Positions 48,122 to 57,818 of a DNA stretch of 64,000 bases are shown here, in pieces. Origin of the DNA: Desulfobulbaceae bacterium (lineage in GTDB: Bacteria; Desulfobacterota; Desulfobulbia; Desulfobulbales; Desulfocapsaceae); NCBI GenBank assembly GCA_011390165.1, contig JAABSV010000009.1, positions 26,731-90,730 of the forward strand, read 5' to 3'. The stretch's first letter is position 1. Every line of letters begins with the position of its first letter. Made by a program: the position numbers and the translations under genes. The notes beneath the pieces are model-generated. The model was not told where the DNA came from. It saw only the letters and a program-made list of their open reading frames with translations, and made no database searches.

Positions 48122-48154
48122 CGGCAGACAGCCCTCTAGTTGGAGCGGCAAAAG

Positions 48155-48907
48155 TTACCAGGTCAGCCCATGCTCACTGAGTATGCGGGCATACTCACCG
48201 CTCTCTTTCATGTCGACCAGTTCCGCATCGAATTGGTGGCGCAGGGCCCGCAGATCACGCTCCCTGGTGAAGGCGATGTAGCTGGGGACACTCTCGACCA
48301 TTCGCGGCAGTCGCTCGACCTGACCGCTCAGCCCCATCTCCGCCAGGGTGTACTCGGCAACATACCGGTTACTGGGGAAGAGATCGATCCGCCCTTTCAG
48401 CAGTTTCTCGACATTGTGGGCAAGTTGGTTGGCCTTGTCGAGACGGACAAAGGGTCGATAACTGGCAAATACCTGCCCATAACTGATGGTCGAGACGATG
48501 CCTACCCTCCGGTTGCGGATCGATTCGAGAGTGCCATCAAAATCGAACCCGCTGCCTGCCCGCCGATAGAGATAGACCTCCTGATCGATGAGAACCTCGC
48601 TGGAATAGTCGAGAAATTTCTCCCGCTCGGCATTGCGGTAGGCGGTGAAGATGGCGTCGGCCCTGCCGGTACGCACCATTTTCAGGGCCCTGGTCCAGGG
48701 GAGGACCTCGATGGTGACGCTGTGCCCCAGCCGGCCGATGATCGCCCGCACCGTTTCCACCGCCGCCCCCCTCGCCTCGCCTTCTTCGTCCTGGTACTCG
48801 TGCGGCGGAAACTGGAAGGTGACAAAATGGTAGGCGGCGGCATGGGCAGGCGGCACGGCGGACAGAGAGAAGAGCATGAGGCTCAGCAGCAGAAATTGTC
48901 GGGCCAT
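48155..48907 (-). CDS. periplasmic solute-binding protein (SBP family 3), probable sensor input
   Basis: A 250-residue protein with a signal peptide (MARQFLLLSLMLFSLSAVPP, cleavage near AHAA) and the amino-acid-type binding fold (GAAVETVRAIIGRLG, LPWTRALKMVRTGRADAIF, SEYARIL-like end). No ABC permease or ATPase gene is adjacent; instead the kinase starts 33 bases after its stop. It probably binds a ligand in the periplasm and informs the kinase, rather than serving transport. Confidence 0.85.
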   Translation of the reverse strand: MARQFLLLSLMLFSLSAVPPAHAAAYHFVTFQFPPHEYQDEEGEARGAAVETVRAIIGRLGHSVTIEVLPWTRALKMVRTGRADAIFTAYRNAEREKFLDYSSEVLIDQEVYLYRRAGSGFDFDGTLESIRNRRVGIVSTISYGQVFASYRPFVRLDKANQLAHNVEKLLKGRIDLFPSNRYVAEYTLAEMGLSGQVERLPRMVESVPSYIAFTRERDLRALRHQFDAELVDMKESGEYARILSEHGLTW

Positions 48908-49056
48908 CGGTTACCGGTCGGTTATGGTTCGCTTTGCCGTTCCGCCACCACCATCTTCTATCATCCCGGGCCCGATCTGCCAACAATTTCCAGTTCCCCA
49001 CCGCCACCCTTCCGGTCCGTCCCGTCCCGAGCACGACTTTCTTAAGGTTGCCTTGA

Positions 49057-49070
49057 AAAATTCGAATTTT
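49057..49070. promoter_or_regulatory. AT-rich palindrome in the 48.9-49.4 kb gap
   Basis: AAAATTCGAATTTT is a perfect 14-bp palindrome in an AT-rich island (about 49040-49190) of an otherwise GC-rich region. The gap 48908-49391 between divergent genes also holds two similar stretches, TTAAGGTTGCCTTGAAAAA near 49042 and TTCAAGGTGGCCTGAAAAA near 49177. Likely regulatory; no gene is seen there. Confidence 0.4.
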
Positions 49071-49391
49071 CGTTCAAAATCAAGGTGAAGGAAAACCATT
49101 TTCTGCATCCATATATTTGATATTCTGAGGACAATTTAATTCGTTCAACGCAAAGATTAGGCGGAAATAGCATTTTTCAAGGTGGCCTGAAAAAGAGCCT
49201 GCCGCCCCGGTGGATGGGGGAGAGAGTGCAGTCGGATTGGACCGATCAAATAGTTCTTGCCATGATTCGCCGGAACTGGCTAAGAGGGAGTTGCAATGGT
49301 AACCGGCGCGGCGAAAGCCCCGACCGTCCCGGTATACCGGTTCAGCGCCGCTGCCCGGCAATGCCGCGGGAAAGCCAGGAGGAGAACCCAT

Positions 49392-50300
49392 ATGGCCGGA
49401 GCCAGTCTTCTTGCCCTTCTTGACGATATCACCACCGTTCTCGACGATATCGCCATCCTCAGCAAGCTTGCGGCGAAAAAGACCGCCGGGGTACTGGGCG
49501 ACGACCTGGCCCTGAACGCCCAGCAGGTTGCCGGGGTCCAGGCCAGCCGCGAGATCCCGGTGGTGTGGGCGGTGGCCAGGGGGTCGCTGTGGAACAAGGC
49601 CCTGCTCGTCCCGGCCGCCCTGCTGATCAGTGCCTTTCTGCCCTGGCTGGTCATCCCTCTGCTGATGGTGGGCGGTGCCTATCTCTGTTTCGAGGGCTTT
49701 GAAAAGCTGGCGCACCGTTTCCTCCCAGCCCGGCGGGAGACAGAGCCGGAGTTGCAGCGGCTGAGCCGGACCTTGGTCGACCCGGAAGGAGACCTGCTTG
49801 TTGTCGAACAGGCAAAAATCAAGGGGGCGATCCGTACCGATTTTGTCCTCTCGGCCGAGATCATCGTCATTGCCCTGGGCACCGTCGCCGAGGCTACCCT
49901 GCCGGTCCGGGTTGGGGTGCTGCTGGCCATCGCCCTGCTGATGACCATCTTCGTCTACGGCCTGGTGGCGATCATCATCAAACTCGACGACCTTGGCCTG
50001 TGGCTGCAGCGACAGGGCAATGGCGCGGCAGGCGCCGTGGGTGGCGCTCTGCTGGCGGCGGCCCCGTGGCTGATGCGCTTTCTCAGTATTGCCGGGACGG
50101 TGGCGATGTTTCTGGTCGGCGGCGGCATCCTTGTCCACGGGCTGCCACCCCTTGCCCACCACCTTGAGGCACTGGCAGCACCACTGTCCGGAATCCTGCC
50201 GGCCCTGACCATGCTCGCCGGCAATGGGCTCGCCGGAGTCGTGGCCGGAGGAGTACTCTTTTTTCTGATCAGCGTGACTAGAAAAGTCTGGGCCGGCTGA
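49392..50300 (+). CDS. DUF808 (YedI-type) membrane protein
   Basis: A 302-residue inner-membrane protein beginning MAGASLLALLDDITTVLDDI, the hallmark of DUF808/YedI. Further family parts: KKTAGVLGDDLALNAQQV, VPAALLISAFLPWLVIPLLM and EIIVIALGTV. About six helices. ATG at 49392 follows AGGAGGAGAACCCAT; an in-frame opening 96 bases earlier is discarded. Function of the family is unknown. Confidence 0.92.
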   Translation: MAGASLLALLDDITTVLDDIAILSKLAAKKTAGVLGDDLALNAQQVAGVQASREIPVVWAVARGSLWNKALLVPAALLISAFLPWLVIPLLMVGGAYLCFEGFEKLAHRFLPARRETEPELQRLSRTLVDPEGDLLVVEQAKIKGAIRTDFVLSAEIIVIALGTVAEATLPVRVGVLLAIALLMTIFVYGLVAIIIKLDDLGLWLQRQGNGAAGAVGGALLAAAPWLMRFLSIAGTVAMFLVGGGILVHGLPPLAHHLEALAAPLSGILPALTMLAGNGLAGVVAGGVLFFLISVTRKVWAG

Positions 50301-50349
50301 TCGGCAGGGTTTTTCTTCCTTTTTTCTTTTACTCAAGTGACGAACCGAT

Positions 50350-50928
50350 ATGGATTTCTCCTTCAGCATCGACGCATCCTTTCTCCTCTACGGCCTTTTG
50401 GTCTTCACCGCCCGGGTCGTCGACGTCTCCCTCGGCACCCTGCGGACCATCGCCATCGTCCACGGCAGAACCGCTTTGGCCTTCTGGCTTGGTTTTTTTG
50501 AGTCGGCGATCTGGCTGGCGGTGGTCTCGACCATCGTCCAGACCGTCACCAGCCAGCCCCTGCTGGGGATTATCTACGCCTTCGGCTTCGCCACCGGCAA
50601 CCTGGTGGGCATCAAGATCGAGAAACTGATCGCCATGGGCCACCTCATCCTTCGGGTGATCAGTCGGGAGAACTCGGAACAGCTGGCGACCAGAATCCGC
50701 GACAGCGGCTACCCGGTCACCACCTTTGCCGGTGCCGGCAAATCGGGGCCGGTAACCGAAATCTATATCGTCTGCCGGCGCCGGGACCTGAAACGGCTGT
50801 TGAAGATGGTGGTCACCCTCGACCCCAAGGCCTTCTACGTCACCGAACAGGCCGGGGCGGTGAGCAACGTCTACCGGCCGATCATGCAACCGGTCACCGG
50901 CTGGCGGGCGATTTTCAAGAAGAAGTGA
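50350..50928 (+). CDS. UPF0316 membrane protein (DUF5698/DUF2179)
   Basis: A 192-residue protein with three N-terminal helices ([21 protein letters not shown] is diagnostic) and a small cytoplasmic C-terminal domain ([20 protein letters not shown]). Family UPF0316; function unknown. It lies 49 bases after the DUF808 gene and may be co-transcribed. The Shine-Dalgarno is weak (CAAGTGACGAACCGAT). Confidence 0.9.
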   Translation: MDFSFSIDASFLLYGLLVFTARVVDVSLGTLRTIAIVHGRTALAFWLGFFESAIWLAVVSTIVQTVTSQPLLGIIYAFGFATGNLVGIKIEKLIAMGHLILRVISRENSEQLATRIRDSGYPVTTFAGAGKSGPVTEIYIVCRRRDLKRLLKMVVTLDPKAFYVTEQAGAVSNVYRPIMQPVTGWRAIFKKK

Positions 50929-50961
50929 GCAAACACCGACCAGCCGGAGCAACTCTGTCGA

Positions 50962-53900
50962 TCAGCCCGCCAGGGAGGCGACGAAGGCGGTGGCATCATC
51001 GAGCAGTGCCGACACCAGGCTGGCAGGGGCGGTGTTGCCCTGGGCAAAGCTTACCGCCCGCATGAGCAGGCCCACCTGATCCTGGTTGAGAATACCTCGC
51101 GGCAGGGCCTCAGCATAGGCCCAGACCCCGACTTCGGCACTGCCAAGGGGCGCGTCGAGACCGGCCTTTGCCGCTGTCGCCCGGAGCAGGGCGGCGAGAA
51201 TCATCTCCAGGGCGCTGTCCAGCAGCTGCTGGTCAAAGAGGAGCCGCGCTGCCGTCAACTTCTCTTTCGCCTGCCGCTGCAGCAGTGTCTCGCCGTCCCG
51301 CTCCGCAGCGACGGCGGCATCGTAATAGCTGTGTGCCCCAGCCAGCGGTGAACCACCACCCAGACGCTGCAAGCCTTTCAGGGCGAGGCGGTCAATGAGC
51401 GCCACCGGTACCTCGCCGGAGAGCTCTTCGGCCAGCCGGTCGGCATCACCATCCACCCGGTCAAGGACGGTCACCAACCCGCCCCCGGCACCGAATATCC
51501 GCTCAATCCGGGGACCAAATGCCTGCTGGAGGGCCTCGATACAGCGGCTTATCGCATCTGCCGCCTTCTCGTCGCCAGCCCCGGAGGAGGTCCCGGCCCG
51601 TTCTTCCCGCTGGTCGGCATCCGCCGCCGCCTCCTCCAACTCGGCAGGCGGTTCGGCGGCCGGCTTCGCCGGTTCGCCAACCAGATCGTCTACCAGGGTC
51701 TCCAGCAGTTTTTTCGAGACACTGACCACATCCTCACTGGCATCTTCTCCGACCACATTGTCAAAGAGGTTCTGCTTGTTGCGGACCAGGCTGAAGACCT
51801 GTTCCTCGTAGGAATCAACGGCCACCATGGTGATGATCTGCACCGTACGGGTCTGGCCGAGCCGATGGATGCGGGCGTTGCGCTGCTCGAGTACCGCCGG
51901 GTTCCAGGGGACATCCAGGTTGACCAGAACCGCACCACTCTGCAGATTGAGGCCGACGCCGCCGGCATCGGTGGAGAGAAAGACCTGCACCGAATCATCG
52001 TCGCGGAAGCGGTCGAGCAGTTCACCCCGTCGGGCGGTGGGCACACCACCATGCAGCCGTACGCAGCCCAGCCCCATCCGCTTCAGGCGCGCCTCGACCA
52101 TCTGGGTCATCAACTCCCACTGGGAAAAAACTACCGCCTTCAGACCCGATTGCAGACAGGTCTCGTTGAGGATGTCGGCCAGTTCGTCCAGTTTCGGTGC
52201 CCCCTGCGTCTCCTTATCTACCAGCCCAGCGGCGTTACAGGCCATCCGGGCTTGCTGGAGGGCGGCAAGCAGACGATGCTGTTCACTGGGGGTAAGCGGC
52301 CGCTTTCTGGCGATCTGGGCCAGGCGGCCGGCGGCGCTCATTGCCGAATCGTGCAGGTCGCGCTGCCCGTCGGTCATCTCGACATCCAGGCGCTGGACAA
52401 TCTTGTCGGGGAGTTGGTCGCGCACCAGGCGGCGATCACGACGCAGCATCACCGGTGCCAATCGCTTGCGCAGGCGGGAGAGATTGCGGTAGGCAAGTAC
52501 CTTGCCCCGCTGGTCGGTGACATGGAAGTCGACCAGATAGCGCCAGAGTGGTCCGAGCACCCTGGGGTCAACCACCTGCATCAGGCTGTAGAGGTCCTCC
52601 AGGCGGTTCTCCAGCGGTGTCCCGGAAAGGACAAAGGCGTAGCGGCTGGGGATACTTTTGACGGCGGCGGCAATCTTGGTGCGCCAGTTCTTGATCCGCT
52701 GCGCCTCGTCCATGATAATCAGATCCGGGCAGAGGATATCGTTGATCACCTTGCAATCACGAAGAATCAGTTCGTAATTGACAATGCAGAAGGCGGCCTC
52801 GCGGCGGTACTGCACACCGCGCTGGGCAGCCGGCCCCTGCACCACCTGGGTCTCCTGCCCGGTGAAGCGTTCGATCTCCCTGGCCCACTGGAACTTCAGC
52901 GAGGCGGGACAGATGATCAGTACCCGCCGCACCCCTTCGTGTTGCCTAAGCCAGTTGGCTGCAGCAATGGCCTGGAGGGTCTTCCCCAGCCCCATGTCAT
53001 CGGCGAGTAGCGCCCGGCCAGTGCCGGCCAGAAAGGCAACACCCTCGATCTGGTAGGGATAGAGCTGTGCCCGTACACCCGGCAGACGCCCGCCACTGGC
53101 CAAAATCTGGGCACCAATCTGCTCGGCACGCAGGCGATGCGTCGCCTTTGCCGCCAGCCGGCGGGCAAAATCCAGGGCATCGTCGCCCAGATGGAGATCG
53201 GGATGGCCCTCCGCCAGTTCGACGAAACGGAAAAAATCGTCGGGCAGACGCCCACTGAAGCGGCCGGCGGCATCGAAATAGCCGGCGAGCAGCCCGGCCA
53301 GTTCAGCTGAGAGCGAAGCACAGCGGTGGAGTTGCAGTTGCGGTGCCTCCTCCACGTCCCAGGCGAGATAGACATAGGAAACCGGTGCCGGCAACTCCTT
53401 GATCCGGTGGTAATCGCGTCGCTTGCCGATCTTATGCAGCACAGCCTCGATATGCTTGCAGGTACCGAGTTGATTAATCTGAAAGTCCGGACAATTACAG
53501 ATATTGGCGCGACGGGCCAGACTGCGGACAGTCACCCGGTACCGTCTGGGAAAATGGGCCGCCTGGACAACAGATTCTGCCTGCCAGTCGCCGAACCAGG
53601 GCTTGCCACTCTGGTGCTCGACCAGCACCTCGTTGCGGCCACGCTTGATCCGATCCCTGATCGCCGTATCGGCGGCGGTGAACAACTCACCGGTCGCCTC
53701 CTTCTGCTCGGCGTAGGCGTACAATGCCGCCACCATATGGCGGCAGGCCTCTCCGCCGTCACGGCAGTCACAGGCCAGTTCCAGGGTGGTTTCGGTGGCG
53801 GCAATATCGACGGTGCAGGGCATCTCCAGTACCTCATCCTCCACCTCCGCCCAGAGCCGTGCCTGATCCTGGTCGACAGCGATCACCCGGTGCTCCTTGA

Positions 53901-54006
53901 AATAGCGTAACCCCTCACCAACCACCTTGGCGGGAATGACCGCCGCCAACCCCTCGCGGTCAAAGTAAAACGGATCTTCGTACTGCGGTTGAATCGAGCA
54001 CTGCAT
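50962..54006 (-). CDS. SNF2-family helicase with SWIM zinc fingers
   Basis: A 1014-residue DEAD/H-type ATPase. Two SWIM-like zinc sites are near the N-terminus: CDCRDGGEACRH and CNCPDFQINQLGTCKH. The SNF2 core starts ~320 with Walker A DDMGLGKTLQ, then MDEAQRIKN, and the second RecA lobe has STDAGGVGLNLQ and RIHRLGQTRTVQ. The C-terminal ~200 residues are uncharacterised. It should remodel or translocate on double-stranded DNA. ATG at 54006 follows GGAGAAATCTG; a longer frame to 54225 lacks a ribosome site. The gap to the next gene (54007-54254) holds nothing clear. Confidence 0.9.
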   Translation of the reverse strand: MQCSIQPQYEDPFYFDREGLAAVIPAKVVGEGLRYFKEHRVIAVDQDQARLWAEVEDEVLEMPCTVDIAATETTLELACDCRDGGEACRHMVAALYAYAEQKEATGELFTAADTAIRDRIKRGRNEVLVEHQSGKPWFGDWQAESVVQAAHFPRRYRVTVRSLARRANICNCPDFQINQLGTCKHIEAVLHKIGKRRDYHRIKELPAPVSYVYLAWDVEEAPQLQLHRCASLSAELAGLLAGYFDAAGRFSGRLPDDFFRFVELAEGHPDLHLGDDALDFARRLAAKATHRLRAEQIGAQILASGGRLPGVRAQLYPYQIEGVAFLAGTGRALLADDMGLGKTLQAIAAANWLRQHEGVRRVLIICPASLKFQWAREIERFTGQETQVVQGPAAQRGVQYRREAAFCIVNYELILRDCKVINDILCPDLIIMDEAQRIKNWRTKIAAAVKSIPSRYAFVLSGTPLENRLEDLYSLMQVVDPRVLGPLWRYLVDFHVTDQRGKVLAYRNLSRLRKRLAPVMLRRDRRLVRDQLPDKIVQRLDVEMTDGQRDLHDSAMSAAGRLAQIARKRPLTPSEQHRLLAALQQARMACNAAGLVDKETQGAPKLDELADILNETCLQSGLKAVVFSQWELMTQMVEARLKRMGLGCVRLHGGVPTARRGELLDRFRDDDSVQVFLSTDAGGVGLNLQSGAVLVNLDVPWNPAVLEQRNARIHRLGQTRTVQIITMVAVDSYEEQVFSLVRNKQNLFDNVVGEDASEDVVSVSKKLLETLVDDLVGEPAKPAAEPPAELEEAAADADQREERAGTSSGAGDEKAADAISRCIEALQQAFGPRIERIFGAGGGLVTVLDRVDGDADRLAEELSGEVPVALIDRLALKGLQRLGGGSPLAGAHSYYDAAVAAERDGETLLQRQAKEKLTAARLLFDQQLLDSALEMILAALLRATAAKAGLDAPLGSAEVGVWAYAEALPRGILNQDQVGLLMRAVSFAQGNTAPASLVSALLDDATAFVASLAG

Positions 54007-54254
54007 CAGATTTCTCCTATGGTTCGGTCCTTTTTGCCGATCAGTAATGTTTGCCGCTCGGCAGTGGCTTCGACCGCTGCCACCCTTTTTGTGGCTGGTG
54101 CTCTCCGCCTTGATTGGCCGGCATCTCTGTCGGCAAGCCTGGAAGTCCGGTTTGCCATCGCCATACTTTGGCCGATACCACGGCAGACAACACCGATCAG
54201 CCTGCCGCCAGACGCAACAGTGCACGCTTTGTTGTGTCTTCCGGTCATGGGGAG

Positions 54255-55301
54255 TTACGTGCCGTTTACCACTCTGAAATGTTTCCGGATATACTTGATG
54301 GCAACAGGGACCAGAATAAACAGCAGCACGGTGCGGAAAAGATGATGTATTGCCACAAAGGCCGGGTCATAGCCGAGGGCGATGGCCATGGCCGCCATCA
54401 CCTCGATTCCTCCGGGGGCGAAGGCCACGAATGTCTGGCCGTACGGGATGTTCAACCAGGCTGAGACGGTGTAGGCAAAGATGGCTGCGAGTCCGCAGGC
54501 GAGAGAGGCCACACAGAGCGAGGAGAAGAATTGCCGCCTGAAATCGCTGCGGGTGATGGAACCAAACCGGGCACCGACCATTGTTCCGGTGATCGTAAAA
54601 CCGACAAAAAGCAAAAGATATGGCGGCCTGCCAGTGACGACATCCAGGTAATGGCCTATGCCGCTGACCAGCATTCCGGCAAGGAGGAAGGAGGCGGGTA
54701 TTCGCCACCTCCGGACGAGAGTGCCAATCAGGAGGGTGATCCCGATGACCACCAGCGTGGCGGAAAAACTGCTGCTTTCCGGGACAGTGACATGGCCGGG
54801 GGCGAAGCCGAGCTGGTTGATTACAAAAGGAAGCAGCGTTGCCACCAGCACGATGCGAATGTTCTGGATCACCATGATGGCCCGGATGTCGCCACAACCG
54901 TTTAAGGCATAGGAGAGAATATAGGAAATCGCTCCCGGGGCGGTGGCGAGAACGGCTGTTTCCGGCGAAAAGAGAAAAAATCGAATCAAGAGCCAGCTGC
55001 CCAGCATGATGATCAGAATGACAGCAACGGCCAGGGCCAGTAAACTTATCGGCCAGTGCAGGGATTGGGCGAGTGCCTCTTTGGTGATACCACTCCCCAG
55101 TGAACTGCCGATCACCGCAAAAGCGATATTTCTCAGTCCGACCGGGACATCGGTGGTCAGCTTACAAAAGGAGGCAATTGCGACCACGAGGCAGGCACCG
55201 ACCAGCGGCGCTGCCGGGAGCCCTGCCCAGGTTGCCGTGAAGGCCCCGAGAAAGCCCAGAAGCAAAGTAATAAATAGTGATTTGACCGATGATATGTTCA
55301 C
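54255..55301 (-). CDS. AbrB-family membrane protein
   Basis: A 348-residue integral membrane protein of the AbrB family (once called ammonia monooxygenase-like; unrelated to the Bacillus regulator). About ten helices in two similar halves, each with a PG-type turn (LATAPGAISYILSYALNG and VAFAPGGIEVMAAMAIALGYD). Begins with GTG at 55301. Possibly a transporter; no substrate is known. Confidence 0.85.
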   Translation of the reverse strand: MNISSVKSLFITLLLGFLGAFTATWAGLPAAPLVGACLVVAIASFCKLTTDVPVGLRNIAFAVIGSSLGSGITKEALAQSLHWPISLLALAVAVILIIMLGSWLLIRFFLFSPETAVLATAPGAISYILSYALNGCGDIRAIMVIQNIRIVLVATLLPFVINQLGFAPGHVTVPESSSFSATLVVIGITLLIGTLVRRWRIPASFLLAGMLVSGIGHYLDVVTGRPPYLLLFVGFTITGTMVGARFGSITRSDFRRQFFSSLCVASLACGLAAIFAYTVSAWLNIPYGQTFVAFAPGGIEVMAAMAIALGYDPAFVAIHHLFRTVLLFILVPVAIKYIRKHFRVVNGT

Positions 55302-55402
55302 ATCCCGTACCTGAGCAAACGATTACCAGCAGCACTCCTTTACCACCCGGGGGCCGATCCCGCCAAGGAAATGAAGGGCGTTTTTTCCTCCGGCAATCAT
55401 GG

Positions 55403-56374
55403 TCACCGGCCAAAAAGGGTGCTGACCAGGTAACCGGTGTAGGCCACGTAGCAGGCCAGCAGCAACGCCCCCTCCAGGCGATTGATACGTCCCTGGCCAC
55501 GAAATCCGTAGCCGATGACAAAAAGAGAGAGGGTCAGACCAGCCATGACCAGGATGTCCCGGTTGAAGACCTCCGGCCCCACCACCATCGGCTGAATCGC
55601 CCCGGCGATACCGACCACCGCCAGGGTATTGAAGAGGTTGGAGCCAAGAACGTTGCCGAGGGCGATATCATGCTCCCCCCTGCGGGTCGCAATAATCGAC
55701 GAGGCCAATTCCGGCAGCGAGGTGCCGACTGCGACGATGGTCAGACCGATGATCAGGTCACTGACCCCAAAACCATGGGCGATCGCCACCGCCCCCCAGA
55801 CCAGGATGCGGGAACTGACGATGAGCAGCACCAGCCCGACCAGCAGCCGGAAAAGAGCCCGGCGGATCGGCATGGTACGAACGTCCAGTTCCTGTTCCAT
55901 CTCCCGGCCCAGGCTATCGGCTTTTTTCTGCACACCCTGCCAGATGGTCCAGGCCATCAGCCCACCGAACAGAACAAGCAGCACCACCGCATCGAACCGG
56001 GTAATCTCGCCATCCCAGAGTTGCCATGCCGCCAGGGCGGTTACCAGGGTGAGGATGGGAAGTTCCTTGCGGAGCACCTGCGAATGCACCGCAATGGGGC
56101 TGAGTATGGCCGTCACCCCGAGGATCAGGGCGATGTTGGTAATGTTGGAGCCGTAGGCGTTCCCCAGGGCGATCCCCGGATTGCCCTGCCAGGCGGCCAG
56201 CGCCGAGACCACCATCTCCGGCGCGGAGGTACCGAAACCGACTACCACCATACCGATCAACAACGGTGGCATACCAAAATGGCGGGCGGTGGCGGCCGAG
56301 CCTTCGACAAAGAGGCCAGCGCTCCAAACCAGAAGCACCAGCCCCAATAGCACGGCAAGAGATGCAAGCGTCAT
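55403..56374 (-). CDS. Na+/Ca2+ exchanger family protein (YrbG-like)
   Basis: A 323-residue CaCA-family antiporter with ten helices in two inverted repeats. The alpha motifs are GFGTSAPEMVVSALAA (with GNAYGSNITNIALILG) and AVGTSLPELASSIIA (with GNVLGSNLFNTLAVVG), containing the ion-binding acidic residues. It expels calcium in exchange for sodium or protons. Stands alone between the AbrB-type gene and the Wadjet operon. Confidence 0.94.
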   Translation of the reverse strand: MTLASLAVLLGLVLLVWSAGLFVEGSAATARHFGMPPLLIGMVVVGFGTSAPEMVVSALAAWQGNPGIALGNAYGSNITNIALILGVTAILSPIAVHSQVLRKELPILTLVTALAAWQLWDGEITRFDAVVLLVLFGGLMAWTIWQGVQKKADSLGREMEQELDVRTMPIRRALFRLLVGLVLLIVSSRILVWGAVAIAHGFGVSDLIIGLTIVAVGTSLPELASSIIATRRGEHDIALGNVLGSNLFNTLAVVGIAGAIQPMVVGPEVFNRDILVMAGLTLSLFVIGYGFRGQGRINRLEGALLLACYVAYTGYLVSTLFGR

Positions 56375-56503
56375 GCAGACCCTCTTTTAACAACGTTTTT
56401 CTCCCGATTACCAGGCCCCGGGCAGGGATATTTACCTGACAGCTCAAGGAGCACTTTGCTTTGCAGGGCAAGGAGAAGGCGAACCAGCTATCCGGCTCCT
56501 GGC

Positions 56504-57784
56504 CTACGTTTCCTGCCAGCTCTCCTGCTCAAGCCAACCGTTTTGCAAGGTGAAACGGAGTTCTTCAATAAACATGAAATCCGGCCGGTTGTCGATGAAT
56601 CGCTCTACCTTGCCTTTCTGTTCACTGCTGAGTGGGATCAACGGCTGTCGATCTTTTTGTCTGCCAAGGCTCAGTCGATCGCAGCGCCATAACTCCAGCG
56701 GGTGCAGCCGGTGGAGGATGGCGGCGATCTGTAAGCCTGCCAGATCGCTGTCTCCCCAGTGACGGCAGCAGGCGGCTTGCGGTGCCAGCTGCGCGTAGAC
56801 CCTGCATACCGCATCGTTGGGAAAGCCCCGGCTGTAGAGCAGGGTTTCCGGCCTTTTCTCCCGGATCAATTGACCGAAGGGGGTTTCGTTTTCACAGGTA
56901 AGCAGCACAGGTTTAGGGCTCTCTGCAGGCGCAAAAAACATTCTTTCGATCCCCATGAGATTGGCCCAGGAAAGCGTAGCCGGTTCACCCGCCTGCCATA
57001 ATCGATAGACCCAGTCATAGACCCGGCCGTTTTTTTCGTAGACTATTGGACCATAGAGCGTCGCCCGCACCTCCAGCCGGTCACCGACCACATGGTATCT
57101 CTCCCAGATCGACTGATCGCCCTCAGCCGGGCCCTCCTCCCCTTCTTCAAGCAATTCGAGCCAGGCAGCCACCCTTCGGCTCAGCTCAGTATTGCGAAGG
57201 GCTTTTGAGTCATTGCAAAATCTTGCCCCGAGTTCGGAAAAGGTAACCAGTCTGTCGTTCGCCCGAACAAATCGGACAATTTCCGCGGCCTTGAAACAGG
57301 CGTCCTGTATCTCCCGCAGGGCAGTGGCAAAATTCTTGTCGCCAGTCACGGGCTGCGCCTGCAGCCTGGCATGTACCGGCGTCAATTCCGGATACGCCAG
57401 ACGCAGTCGTTCCAGCAGCCGTTGCCAGGCACTGTAATATTCCCTTCGTTCCCGCTCACCATCCACCATGGGACGGTCCATGGACCGGTGCAGCGCCTGC
57501 AACCACTCCGTTTTCCAGGCATCGGGCATGGCCTGAAAAAAGCGGTCGAAGGAAAGCCTGACTTCGCCGGAGCCGCTCACTTTCAGAGATTCCAGGCTGA
57601 ACAAAGCCTGCAGCCCGACAAGCTCCGTCCGAGACAAGTCACGGCCCAGCAACATGGTGCCGGTGAGTTTGCCACGTTGGCGATACCGATCACAGATCCT
57701 GGCGAGAAAATTATGCAGCCCGGGGTACTCGACCAGCAGATCGGCAAAAAGAGTCAAAAAGGGAGTGGCAACAGGCAGAGACAT
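56504..57784 (-). CDS. jetD: Wadjet nuclease subunit JetD (TOPRIM)
   Basis: A 426-residue protein, last gene of the Wadjet operon. The N-terminal ~240 residues are DNA-binding-like; the C-terminal part is a TOPRIM domain with the acidic residue in [11 protein letters not shown] and the DxD in [12 protein letters not shown]. In known Wadjet systems JetD nicks or cuts circular DNA that the SMC-like JetABC motor has extruded. The active-site acids appear intact. It starts 34 bases after jetC. I cannot fix the Wadjet subtype from sequence reading alone. Confidence 0.85.
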   Translation of the reverse strand: MSLPVATPFLTLFADLLVEYPGLHNFLARICDRYRQRGKLTGTMLLGRDLSRTELVGLQALFSLESLKVSGSGEVRLSFDRFFQAMPDAWKTEWLQALHRSMDRPMVDGERERREYYSAWQRLLERLRLAYPELTPVHARLQAQPVTGDKNFATALREIQDACFKAAEIVRFVRANDRLVTFSELGARFCNDSKALRNTELSRRVAAWLELLEEGEEGPAEGDQSIWERYHVVGDRLEVRATLYGPIVYEKNGRVYDWVYRLWQAGEPATLSWANLMGIERMFFAPAESPKPVLLTCENETPFGQLIREKRPETLLYSRGFPNDAVCRVYAQLAPQAACCRHWGDSDLAGLQIAAILHRLHPLELWRCDRLSLGRQKDRQPLIPLSSEQKGKVERFIDNRPDFMFIEELRFTLQNGWLEQESWQET

Positions 57785-57818
57785 GGCTTAACACCGCCCC
57801 GGCGACAAGGACGCCAGG

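Noticed and set aside
45821..48139. Long open frame of 772 codons on the plus strand opposite the kinase
   Set aside because: It mirrors the kinase gene, lacks any recognisable domain, and such antisense frames are common in GC-rich genes.
48155..48907. Amino-acid ABC transporter binding subunit pairing with the ATPase at the window end
   Set aside because: They are 15 kb apart, with other operons between, and the gene is directly linked to a kinase.
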